Below, piece by piece: positions 9,083 to 16,202 of a DNA stretch of 64,000 nucleotides. The DNA is from a virus. The translations under genes and the position numbers were made by a program. The stretch covers positions 1-64,000 of IMG/VR virus record IMGVR_UViG_3300043772_000561, one strand, 5' to 3'. The first letter of the stretch is position 1. The number at the start of each line of letters is the position of its first letter. The notes under the pieces are model-generated. The model was not told where the DNA came from. It saw nothing but the letters and a program-made list of their open reading frames with translations, and did not search any database.

Positions 9083-10699
9083 ATGGCAACTCCAGTAATG
9101 AACAATGGTATATTCCTCAGGGATACCGCTTACAATGCAAGTTCCCATGTGGATTCTTACCACTTGGTGAATATGCTGAAAGATGCAGAGCCAATGGACC
9201 TTGGTCCAGTGGATCTATGGGCTATGGCTCAAAAAGTTGAAATGCCTCTTTATCAGATGTCTTCATTTGGTGGCAAAAATGTTATCATGGTAGATAACGC
9301 ACGTGGGGAATACAGATGGCAAACTCCGGTTTCTATTGACCTTCCTTACATTGTTGAGGATATTGAACCAGACAACAACTTCAAAGGTGTTGATGGTACT
9401 ACATTCCGTATCAAACTTAACAAAAGAGAATTTGGACATGGTGATATCATCACTTATGACAAATACAATGGTGTTGAGATGTACATTACACAAGAAGATA
9501 TTCTTCCTTTAGGTGATGGTTACATCTATACTGTTCAGTTAGTAAACAACGACAACTATAAATATCTTGATGACAAGTATTTAGCTAACGGTACTAAAGT
9601 ATTCCGTAAAGGTTCTGCACGTGGTGAGTATGGTGAGAGATTCTCTGACATCATTACTAATGCAGGTTTCCGTGAATTCTACAACTACGTAGGTGGTGCA
9701 GAAGCTCACGTTCACTACTCTATCTCTAGCCGTGCTGACTTGATGATCAAAGGTGGAATGAATGCAGATGGTTCAGTTCCTGTAACTGAGATCTGGAGAT
9801 CATATGACAAAACTATGGATCCATCAATTTCTTCTTTGGAAGACATGGTTAAAGTAATGGGTAAAGACTCTGTTAAAAAAGCATTTGACAACGGTAACTT
9901 GTCACGTACTTTCTTAACAAACATGGAAGCAGCTCACTTGAGCAAAATTGCAACTGACATTGAGACTTACTTAATGTGGGGACATGGTGGTAGAGTTCGT
10001 CAAGATGGTCCAGATGATGTTAGATTGTCTGTGGGTCTTTGGAAGCAGTTGGATAACTCATTCAAAAGAGTATACAACAAAAACAACTTCACACTTGACT
10101 TGTTCCGTTCTGAGATCTACAACTTCTTCAATGGTAAAGTTGAATTCCAAGGTCCAGATCCAAAACGTAGCCTAGTTGTACAAACTGGTATGGGTGGTAT
10201 GAGAATGGTTAATGAGGCTATCAAACAAGAGGCTATCTCTTCTGGTCTTCTTATCCAGGCTGCTGATATCGGTGCAATCACTGGTAAAGGTATGGACTTG
10301 AACTTTGGTTTTGCATATACTTCATATGTAATCCCATTCTTGGCAAATGTTAAGTTTGTTCTTAACCCAGCATTTGACAATGTTCATACAAATGATATTG
10401 AGAACCCAATCATTGATGGTTTCCCATTATCTTCTTACTCATTCATTATCTTTGATATCACTGACAATACTAATGACAACATCTTCTTGTTGAAATTGTC
10501 TTGGGATAACCAATTGAAATGGTGGTATCAAAATGGTACTATGGACTACATGGGACGTAGCCAAGGCTTCCAGTCTTCTGGTCAGTTCAATGGTTACCGT
10601 GTAATGATGAGCCAAACAATGCCAGCTATCTGGGTTAAAGACCCAACTAAAGTTTTAAAAATTGTTATGAGAAACCCTGTAACAGGTGGATCATTCTAA
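9083..10699 (+). CDS. Major capsid protein (HK97-fold, crAss-like)
   Basis: A 538-residue protein in the capsid-gene position after portal and scaffold candidate. The N-terminal AEPMDLGPVDLWAMAQKVEM stretch, a strand-rich E-loop-like region, the KGSARGEYGERFSD segment and a C-terminal strand-rich part agree with crAss-like MCPs as I know them. Codon choice differs from the neighbours: CGT for Arg and TTG for Leu are common here, whereas AGA and TTA/CTA dominate elsewhere. This fits very high expression. A strong terminator follows directly (10717-10744). The start is ATG preceded by an AT-rich leader with no Shine-Dalgarno. Confidence 0.88.
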   Translation: MATPVMNNGIFLRDTAYNASSHVDSYHLVNMLKDAEPMDLGPVDLWAMAQKVEMPLYQMSSFGGKNVIMVDNARGEYRWQTPVSIDLPYIVEDIEPDNNFKGVDGTTFRIKLNKREFGHGDIITYDKYNGVEMYITQEDILPLGDGYIYTVQLVNNDNYKYLDDKYLANGTKVFRKGSARGEYGERFSDIITNAGFREFYNYVGGAEAHVHYSISSRADLMIKGGMNADGSVPVTEIWRSYDKTMDPSISSLEDMVKVMGKDSVKKAFDNGNLSRTFLTNMEAAHLSKIATDIETYLMWGHGGRVRQDGPDDVRLSVGLWKQLDNSFKRVYNKNNFTLDLFRSEIYNFFNGKVEFQGPDPKRSLVVQTGMGGMRMVNEAIKQEAISSGLLIQAADIGAITGKGMDLNFGFAYTSYVIPFLANVKFVLNPAFDNVHTNDIENPIIDGFPLSSYSFIIFDITDNTNDNIFLLKLSWDNQLKWWYQNGTMDYMGRSQGFQSSGQFNGYRVMMSQTMPAIWVKDPTKVLKIVMRNPVTGGSF

Positions 10700-10716
10700 T
10701 CTAAACTAGAAAGGAG

Positions 10717-10744
10717 AGGGAGGGGGAAACTCCTCCCTTTTTTT
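10717..10744 (+). terminator. Rho-independent terminator after the capsid gene
   Basis: A perfect 7-bp stem AGGGAGG/CCTCCCT (10717-10723 with 10732-10738) has an 8-base loop and runs into seven T residues. It lies 18 bases after the MCP stop. Confidence 0.88.
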
Positions 10745-10783
10745 CTTTATATTTAACCAACACAAAAATAAAACCAACAAAAC

Positions 10784-11800
10784 ATGGAAAATTTCACAAT
10801 GGTAGAAACGGGCAATGGTACCGTAAAGAAAACAGCAATTGCTGTAAGACCGTTCTTTGACAATGCAGTCTCTAATATGGGACTAGAAAATTATGGCTTA
10901 TCTCTGTATGACGGAGTTAAGCATTTTGAACAACTTGCTTGCTTAGAGCAAAACGGAGTTATTAGATATCTTACCGGTCTAAATGAATTTGCACCAGAGA
11001 TTAAACTTCTAAAAGGTAATGACAAAGAAGCAAGAGTAAAAGAAATTAGAACAGCTATTGCTGAACTTGAGACAGAGTTAGCAGCTAATGTTATAGAGAT
11101 TGATGATCCACAGTTCTGGAACAAAGTAAAGTTACTTAAACCTGACAATAAAGACTTCTGGAATAGAATTCATATTGCATGTGGTAATGATCCTTTATTC
11201 TTAGATCCTACAGATCCATATGATAGAATTAAACTTTATGCTATTGAAGCTGGAGGTTTTTCTATTGTAGCAAAAAGCTTTGATGATGCAAGATCAAGAG
11301 CTGTTCCACCTAAGTTTTACTTAGACAAACAAGAACAGACAGTTGTTGCAAGAACTGAATACAAGAAAATGCGTAACAAAGCACTTTCTGAACTTCAGAA
11401 ATTATTTGACAAAAACAGTACTAAACTATTCTATGTAGCTAAAGTAGTAGATGGTAACAGTACACAATATAGAAAATCAACACCTAATGATGTTATGTAT
11501 GAGAACATGGACTTGTACATTAATGGTGAAGGTGTTGAGAACAACAAAGAAAGAGCAGCTAAGTCTTTCCTTGAAGCTGTAAATATGGATATGGAAACAC
11601 TTAAAATCAAATCAATTGTAAGAGATTCCATATTTTTTAAGTATATTATTAATAAGGCAGATGGTTACATCTATCATTCTAAAACTAATTCAATGTTAGG
11701 AAGAAATGTTTCAGATGTAATTGAGTACTTGAAGAACCCACTTAATGAGGATGTTTTAATTGATCTCAACAAAGCCTGTGAGAAATTTTGGAATTCTTAA
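10784..11800 (+). CDS. Capsid-associated conserved structural protein (putative)
   Basis: A 338-residue mixed alpha/beta protein immediately after the capsid gene and its terminator. It starts MENFTMVETGNGTVKKTAIAV, has a long charged helix near residues 80-105, and a helical C-terminal half. No catalytic motif is seen. In crAss-like genomes the gene after MCP usually encodes a conserved virion protein, so an auxiliary or vertex capsid role is inferred. The leader holds two AACCAACA copies (10755 and 10772), unlike the short gaps nearby. The product could also be an assembly factor. Confidence 0.6.
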   Translation: MENFTMVETGNGTVKKTAIAVRPFFDNAVSNMGLENYGLSLYDGVKHFEQLACLEQNGVIRYLTGLNEFAPEIKLLKGNDKEARVKEIRTAIAELETELAANVIEIDDPQFWNKVKLLKPDNKDFWNRIHIACGNDPLFLDPTDPYDRIKLYAIEAGGFSIVAKSFDDARSRAVPPKFYLDKQEQTVVARTEYKKMRNKALSELQKLFDKNSTKLFYVAKVVDGNSTQYRKSTPNDVMYENMDLYINGEGVENNKERAAKSFLEAVNMDMETLKIKSIVRDSIFFKYIINKADGYIYHSKTNSMLGRNVSDVIEYLKNPLNEDVLIDLNKACEKFWNS

Positions 11801-11812
11801 ACTTAAAATAAA

Positions 11813-12697
11813 ATGAAAACTAAAAAGAAATATGATGACGGTGGTAAAGTAACCGGTGCAGATATTAGAAATGCTAAAAAAGCAGCTAAACTTAAAAGAA
11901 TTGAAGCTGGTACTGAACCCTCTACATATGACAAAGTATCTAACATTACAGGCAATGTAGCTAAAACTGCAGCAAGTGCAGCTCAAGTTGCTAGTGCAGT
12001 TAGAGATGCTAGATCAGGTATGGGTGGACCAGGCATGAAAAAAGGTGGTGCTGTTAAAAAATATCAAGACGGTGGCCGTGCAATTAGTGCAAAAGCTGCT
12101 GAAAGAAAATCTGCAAAAGGTAAAGGCTTTACTAGTTATAAAATGGGTACTAAAGATGCTCCTGGTAGTGAGAATAATAAAGGTACCTATGTTCCATTTA
12201 CTAGAGCTGGTAAAAAAGATGCAAAAGAAACAGGAATGGTTTCTTCAAATGAAATGAAACCATCTAGAAAAATTATGAAGACTGGGGGTATGGTTAAAAA
12301 AATGCAAGATGGTGGACGTACCATGAATAAAAAAGCTGCTGAAAGAAAAGCTGAAAAAGGCAAAGGTATGTATGTATCTGGAGCTGCACGTGGAACAGAT
12401 ACTGGTCTATATGTTCCTTATACTAAAGCTGGTAAAAAAGAAGTTAAAGAAACAGGAGGAACAGAAGTTTATAATTTAAAACCTGTAAGAAAGGTTAAAA
12501 TGAAAACTGGTGGTATGGTAAATTCTAATGCAAAAGTTTCTGCATTAAAATCTGCTGGGTCACATGGTGTTAAATCTGGTGTTAATCCTAAAGCTGCCGC
12601 ATCTAAAGTTGCTAGAGGTAGAGTTGGTGGAACAAGTTCTGCTCCTAAGACTGCTGTACCTAAAGCTAAGTATGGTATGGTAATGCGTAAGAAATAA
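11813..12697 (+). CDS. Basic Lys/Gly-rich repeat protein with KxGG and YQDGG motifs
   Basis: A 294-residue, very basic, low-complexity protein. It contains an internal duplication of roughly 80 residues: KKGGAVKKYQDGGRAISAKA with a downstream YVPFTRAGKKDAKETG, then KTGGMVKKMQDGGRTMNKKA with YVPYTKAGKKEVKETG. It opens with KKKYDDGGKVTG, a third copy of the DGG motif. There is no enzyme motif or membrane segment. High charge and repeats suggest DNA or capsid binding. It overlaps the next start by one base (TAATG) and heads a cassette of nine small basic genes. Confidence 0.65.
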   Translation: MKTKKKYDDGGKVTGADIRNAKKAAKLKRIEAGTEPSTYDKVSNITGNVAKTAASAAQVASAVRDARSGMGGPGMKKGGAVKKYQDGGRAISAKAAERKSAKGKGFTSYKMGTKDAPGSENNKGTYVPFTRAGKKDAKETGMVSSNEMKPSRKIMKTGGMVKKMQDGGRTMNKKAAERKAEKGKGMYVSGAARGTDTGLYVPYTKAGKKEVKETGGTEVYNLKPVRKVKMKTGGMVNSNAKVSALKSAGSHGVKSGVNPKAAASKVARGRVGGTSSAPKTAVPKAKYGMVMRKK

Positions 12698-12894
12698 TGG
12701 CTGTTAAGAAAACAACTAAAAGCAAAGTAAACCAGGCTGGTGTCTACACTAAGCCTGGTATGCGTGAGACTATATTCAAGAGAATTAAAGCCGGTACTAA
12801 AGGTGGAGATCCTGGAGAGTGGTCAGCTAGAAAAGCACAACTAATGGCCAAGGAATACAAGGCTAAAGGTGGTGGCTATAAAACGAAGAAGTAA
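12697..12894 (+). CDS. Small basic conserved protein (YTKPGMR...WSARKAQ type)
   Basis: A 65-residue, Lys/Arg/Gly-rich protein containing YTKPGMRETIFKRIKAG, TKGGDPGEWSARKAQ and the ending KAKGGGYK. I recognise this as a recurring small basic protein type in phages and some large DNA viruses of unknown function. TAATG overlaps on both sides imply translational coupling with its neighbours. A nucleic-acid-binding role is inferred from charge. Confidence 0.7.
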   Translation: MAVKKTTKSKVNQAGVYTKPGMRETIFKRIKAGTKGGDPGEWSARKAQLMAKEYKAKGGGYKTKK

Positions 12895-13160
12895 TGGCAA
12901 AAGATCCTCAACAAAGTCTTAGAGATTGGGGTGCACAAAAGTGGATGACCTCTGGAACTGCGGCTAATAAAAAGAAGGGATCTTCCAAAGAAGTTAAGTC
13001 CAAGGGCAAGAAAAGATACTTGCCCGAGGCAGCTTGGTCAGCATTATCTGCAGGAGAAAAAGCAGCTACTAATAAAGCAAAAGCTGCAGGTAATAGTAAA
13101 GGAAAACAATTTGTTAAACAGCCTAAGAATATTGCAAAGAAGGCATCAAGATTTAGATAA
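12894..13160 (+). CDS. Small basic conserved protein (RYLPEAAW / KGKQFVKQP type)
   Basis: An 88-residue basic protein with SLRDWGAQKWMTSG, a central KKRYLPEAAWSALSAGEKAA helix, and a C-terminal KGKQFVKQPKNIAKKASRFR tail. This set of motifs recurs in small basic proteins of many viruses and bacteria (I believe one of the DUF5872-type families, from memory). The function is unknown. It lies one base before the next start within the basic cassette. Confidence 0.7.
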   Translation: MAKDPQQSLRDWGAQKWMTSGTAANKKKGSSKEVKSKGKKRYLPEAAWSALSAGEKAATNKAKAAGNSKGKQFVKQPKNIAKKASRFR

Positions 13161-13161
13161 G

Positions 13162-13386
13162 ATGGCAATTAAAAAAACAACAACTAAAAAAACTCCTGTA
13201 AAGAGAGCATCAACAAGTATGACTAATGTTGCTACTCCAAAAGCAGAAATGAGAAAGTGGGAAATTGAATCAGCACTTAGTACTCTTAAAAGAGCAGATG
13301 AAATTCGTAAGGATACTAAGATGATGAATGATGTTAAGAAACTTGCTCAACAACAAATGAGTGTTCTTAAAACATTCAGTAAGTAA
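13162..13386 (+). CDS. Small Lys/Thr-rich helical protein
   Basis: A 74-residue protein starting MAIKKTTTKKTPVKRA. The frame is open further upstream, but the ATG at 13162, directly after the previous stop, avoids overlap and gives the same MAxKK opening as its neighbours. The first 20 residues are a Lys/Thr tail and the remainder is one amphipathic helix (MRKWEIESALSTLKRADEI). The tail-plus-helix arrangement resembles histone-like peptides, but no family is recognised. Confidence 0.6.
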   Translation: MAIKKTTTKKTPVKRASTSMTNVATPKAEMRKWEIESALSTLKRADEIRKDTKMMNDVKKLAQQQMSVLKTFSK

Positions 13387-13388
13387 TT

Positions 13389-13571
13389 ATGGCTAAGACT
13401 AGAGCTCAACAAGCAGCTATTGCTATCTCAATGAAGAAAGCTGGAAAGAAACCTAAATCTATTCCAAAAGCACAACTTGGTGGTTCTAGTAAAAATTGTT
13501 GGCCTGGTTATATTAAAAAGGGTACTAAGGTACTAAATGGTAAAGTAGTTAATAACTGTGTAAAAGCATAA
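13389..13571 (+). CDS. Tiny basic protein with C-terminal CWPGYxKKGTK...NNCVK motif
   Basis: A 60-residue protein. The N-terminal half is Lys/Ala-rich helix. The C-terminus carries NCWPGYIKKGTKVLNGKVV followed by NNCVK, a compact two-cysteine motif that I know as a recurring ending of small phage virion-associated peptides. It also contains AQLGGSS, one of the Gly-Gly motifs frequent in this region. The function is unknown. Confidence 0.62.
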   Translation: MAKTRAQQAAIAISMKKAGKKPKSIPKAQLGGSSKNCWPGYIKKGTKVLNGKVVNNCVKA

Positions 13572-13573
13572 TT

Positions 13574-13855
13574 ATGGCAAAGTCTCCAGCATGGCAAAGA
13601 AAAGAAGGTAAGAATCCAGCAGGAGGTCTTAATGCTAAAGGTGTTGCATCATATAGAAAAGCTAATCCAGGTAGTAAATTAAAAACTGCGGTAACAACTA
13701 AACCCTCAAAGCTTGCTCCAGATAGTAAAGATGCTAATAGGAGAAAATCATTTTGTGCTAGAATGTCTGGTATGAAGAAAAAACTAACAAGCTCTAAGAC
13801 AGCTAATGATCCTAACTCAAGGATCAATAAGTCTTTAAGAAAGTGGAACTGTTAA
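13574..13855 (+). CDS. Small basic conserved protein (PAWQRKEGKNPAGGLNAKG type)
   Basis: A 93-residue basic protein with PAWQRKEGKNPAGGLNAKG, a central SFCARMSGMKKKLT motif, and the ending DPNSRINKSLRKWNC. This combination is a widely distributed conserved family of unknown function (a DUF6321-type protein, from memory) found in phages and large DNA viruses. Its strong conservation across unrelated viruses implies a defined role, probably contacting nucleic acid. It is flanked by short gaps and followed by a 12-base spacer. Confidence 0.75.
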   Translation: MAKSPAWQRKEGKNPAGGLNAKGVASYRKANPGSKLKTAVTTKPSKLAPDSKDANRRKSFCARMSGMKKKLTSSKTANDPNSRINKSLRKWNC

Positions 13856-13867
13856 AAATTATATAAG

Positions 13868-14188
13868 ATGAAAACATTAAAAACTTGCAAGACTGGTTGC
13901 GGTAAAATGAAATCCGGTGGAGCTGTTAAGAAAGTAAAGAAGATGGCTCAAGGTGGTCAGATGTATGGTATTCCTCAAACAGGTCCAACAGGTCCTAATT
14001 ACCAGGGTATCGATACAATGAAACGTGGTGGTATGGTTAAGAAAAAAATGGCTAAAGGTGGTTCTACTTTTGGAATGTTATCTGTTAAAGCAGGTATTGA
14101 TAAGAATCCTAAACCTACTGCTGCTGATAGAATTGCTGGTGCAAAGATGAACAAAAAGAAAATGGGTGGAACTATTAAAAAGAAATAA
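13868..14188 (+). CDS. Basic KxGG-repeat protein
   Basis: A 106-residue Lys/Gly-rich protein with repeated MKSGGAVKK, MAQGGQM, MKRGGMVKK, MAKGGSTFGM and MGGTIKKK segments. The repeats match those of the 294-residue protein at 11813, so the two probably share ancestry. It has two N-terminal cysteines (CKTGC). No fold is apparent. The role is inferred to be the same DNA- or capsid-binding activity as the rest of the cassette. Confidence 0.6.
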   Translation: MKTLKTCKTGCGKMKSGGAVKKVKKMAQGGQMYGIPQTGPTGPNYQGIDTMKRGGMVKKKMAKGGSTFGMLSVKAGIDKNPKPTAADRIAGAKMNKKKMGGTIKKK

Positions 14189-14190
14189 CC

Positions 14191-14553
14191 ATGGCTATTA
14201 AGAAAACTGGATCAAAACAAAATTGTATGACAGGGGGAGATTGCCCTGATGGATACTATTGTGGACCTGGCGGAACATGTTTACCACAAAAAAAATCACC
14301 AGGTACATTTTCTGGACCAAGTGTTAAAGTAGCAGGTGCTATTTTAGGTGGTGCTGGTGCAGCTATTGGCACATATTTAAGTGCCGGTAAAAGAGATGCC
14401 AAGAAAAAAGAAAAAGAAGCAAAAAAGAAAATTGATGATACAGCTAAAAAAATTACAAGTAATGTAATGAAAAAAGGTGGTATGGTTAAAAAAATTGCTG
14501 CTATTAAAAAAATGAGTCCAGTTAAAAAACGTACTGCCATTAAAAAGAAATAG
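14191..14553 (+). CDS. Small Cys-loop plus membrane-helix basic protein
   Basis: A 120-residue protein with three parts. Residues 11-31 hold a Cys-rich loop (NCMTGGDCPDGYYC, then GPGGTC). Residues 45-68 are a Gly/Ala-rich hydrophobic helix (VAGAILGGAGAAIGTYL) that could be a membrane or glycine-zipper segment. The rest is a Lys-rich tail containing MKKGGMVKK. A glycine-zipper helix beside the basic tail suggests membrane contact during genome delivery, but this is speculative. Confidence 0.6.
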   Translation: MAIKKTGSKQNCMTGGDCPDGYYCGPGGTCLPQKKSPGTFSGPSVKVAGAILGGAGAAIGTYLSAGKRDAKKKEKEAKKKIDDTAKKITSNVMKKGGMVKKIAAIKKMSPVKKRTAIKKK

Positions 14554-14555
14554 TC

Positions 14556-14915
14556 ATGCCTGTTAAAAAGAGTACTTCACCAAGAGAGTCTAAACAAAAG
14601 TTTTATTCACCTGATGGTAATTATAAAACAACAGTTAAGAAAAGATATGGTGCACCAGAAACAGTTAAAGAAACAAGAACTGTTAAAGGTGTAATTAATA
14701 AAGTTGCAAAGCCTAGTTCTGGTACAGCTCCATTAATTCAAGAAGAACCTCTAAGATATGCAAAAAAAGGTGGATCTACTGGTGATAAAAAGTGGATTCA
14801 GAAAGCAATTAATCCTGCACACAAGGGTTATTGTACTCCGATGTCAAAACCAACTTGTACACCCAAGAGAAAAGCCCTTGCCATGACTTTAAAAAAGATG
14901 GCTAAAAAAAGATAA
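14556..14915 (+). CDS. Small basic conserved protein (WIQKAINPAHKGYCTP type)
   Basis: A 119-residue basic protein. The N-terminal half contains a short beta segment (KFYSPDGNYKTTVKKRYG). The C-terminal 45 residues hold KKWIQKAINPAHKGYCTP followed by CTPKRKALAMTLKKM, a motif set that I know from many small phage and viral proteins of unknown function. It is the last of the basic cassette, three bases before the connector-like gene. Confidence 0.7.
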   Translation: MPVKKSTSPRESKQKFYSPDGNYKTTVKKRYGAPETVKETRTVKGVINKVAKPSSGTAPLIQEEPLRYAKKGGSTGDKKWIQKAINPAHKGYCTPMSKPTCTPKRKALAMTLKKMAKKR

Positions 14916-14918
14916 GAA

Positions 14919-15617
14919 ATGTTAAATAGCACAATTGAAATAAAGATCAAGCAACGGCTAAATAAATTAGATAGCCAGGACTATGACAACATTGAATGTT
15001 GGCAAATAGTTGAGGCATTTAATAAAGCACAGGTTGAGTGGGCTAGAAGACAATTGCATGGAATTAACTTAGTTAAAGAAGGTGATGAGGGTTCTACTCG
15101 TAGAAAAGATGATCTACAAGTACTACTTAATAGAGACCCACTTATATTGTCAAATAAAGAATACTACTATTTTGGCAATCTTCCTGAAGACTATTTACAG
15201 TGGAAAAGAGTAGATGTTTTTGCTAAACAAGAATGCTGTGAGAAAAGAAGAATGACAGTTTATCTTGCTCAAGAAGGAGATCTTAATGTTCTTCTAAGAG
15301 ACAAAGGCAAACAGCCAAACTTTGAGTGGGGTGAAACATTTGCTACTCTCATTGGTAATACTACTCATATTTATACTAACAATGAATTTGAAATTCAGAG
15401 TGCAGATTTAATTTACTATAGACAACCTATTAAGATTCAGATTCAAGGTTGTGTAGATCCATACACAAGTGTGCAGTCTATACAGAATGTAGAATGTGAG
15501 TTTAAAGATGATATAGTAGAAGTAATAATAGATGAGGCAGTAAGTATTATTGCTGGAGATATTGAATCAGGTAACCAGTTCTCTAGAGGTACAGAAACAG
15601 CAGAACGTAACAATTAA
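14919..15617 (+). CDS. Putative head-tail connector/ring protein
   Basis: A 232-residue protein. The N-terminal 60 residues are helical (EIKIKQRLNKLDSQ, EAFNKAQVEWARRQL), resembling head-completion adaptors that pack on the portal. The remainder is strand-rich with DYLQWKRVDVFAKQECC and ends in a helical DEAVSIIAGDIE segment typical of such proteins. The gene lies between the capsid block and the tail genes. The call rests on architecture and position, and the exact ring position is not assignable. Confidence 0.5.
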   Translation: MLNSTIEIKIKQRLNKLDSQDYDNIECWQIVEAFNKAQVEWARRQLHGINLVKEGDEGSTRRKDDLQVLLNRDPLILSNKEYYYFGNLPEDYLQWKRVDVFAKQECCEKRRMTVYLAQEGDLNVLLRDKGKQPNFEWGETFATLIGNTTHIYTNNEFEIQSADLIYYRQPIKIQIQGCVDPYTSVQSIQNVECEFKDDIVEVIIDEAVSIIAGDIESGNQFSRGTETAERNN

Positions 15618-15619
15618 TC

Positions 15620-16138
15620 ATGGAAAATAAAACAAGACTACTAAAGAGAAATCCAGAGTCAGCTAGAACACTTAGCAGACCACAGCCTATTGTTACTCAA
15701 CCTAAGAGTGAACCTGCTAAACCAGAACCTACTCCAGATGCTGGTGTTGGTGGAAGTTCACTTGATACAATGACAGCAGCATGTGCAACAGAGATGATGA
15801 ATGCTGCAGTTAGTTTTCATAGACTACATTTACAAGTTAAAGGCGAGGGTTCCTATGCAGCCCATAAAGCATTAGGTGCATTCTATGAAGGCTTACATGA
15901 TAAAGCTGATACACTTATAGAAGGATACCAAGGAGTATCAGAGAAGCTTCTTACTTACACTAATATGCCTATTAGAACTCTAGATACTACTGCAGATGCT
16001 GTAGCATATCTTAGAGATTTATATAACATAGTGAACAAGCTCCAGGGTATGATGCCTTACTCAGAGATAGTAAACAATCTAGATCTTGTTAAGGATTCAA
16101 TTAACTCAGCAAAGTACAAATTACTTTTCCTAAAATAA
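15620..16138 (+). CDS. Dps/ferritin-like protein with intact ferroxidase signature
   Basis: A 172-residue protein. After a Pro-rich disordered tail (residues 1-45), a four-helix segment contains FHRLHLQVKGEGSYAAHK, then DKADTLIEGYQG. Spacing of His70, His82, Asp97 and Glu101 (H-x11-H-x14-D-x3-E) is the same as the ferroxidase residues of bacterial Dps (H51, H63, D78, E82 in E. coli), and LQVKG parallels the WNVKG of Dps. Dps proteins oxidise and store iron and protect DNA. A related phage family (DUF5856, from memory) is known. Here it lies among virion genes, two bases after the connector candidate. Whether it is packaged is unknown. Confidence 0.8.
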   Translation: MENKTRLLKRNPESARTLSRPQPIVTQPKSEPAKPEPTPDAGVGGSSLDTMTAACATEMMNAAVSFHRLHLQVKGEGSYAAHKALGAFYEGLHDKADTLIEGYQGVSEKLLTYTNMPIRTLDTTADAVAYLRDLYNIVNKLQGMMPYSEIVNNLDLVKDSINSAKYKLLFLK

Positions 16139-16141
16139 TTT

Positions 16142-16161
16142 TGAAAGTTCAAAAACTTTCA
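16142..16161 (+). terminator. AT-rich hairpin, weak terminator candidate
   Basis: A perfect 8-bp stem TGAAAGTT/AACTTTCA closes a CAAA loop just after the Dps-like gene. No T tract follows, so termination is uncertain. A promoter motif begins two bases later, which suggests a unit boundary. Confidence 0.4.
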
Positions 16162-16162
16162 C

Positions 16163-16182
16163 TATATTATAGTATATATTTA
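16163..16182 (+). promoter_or_regulatory. Putative phage promoter motif (TTATAGTATATATT)
   Basis: An AGTATATAT core with G 31 bases before the ATG at 16203, the same spacing as the copies at 13 and 7761. It lies in a 64-base gap directly after a hairpin and in front of a highly expressed gene. Confidence 0.5.
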
Positions 16183-16202
16183 TAAATTAAAACTTAGAAA
16201 AA

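Noticed and set aside
13111-13161. Upstream in-frame start for the small Lys/Thr-rich gene
   Set aside because: It would overlap the end of the preceding gene, and the ATG at 13162 gives the MAIKKT opening shared by neighbouring proteins.
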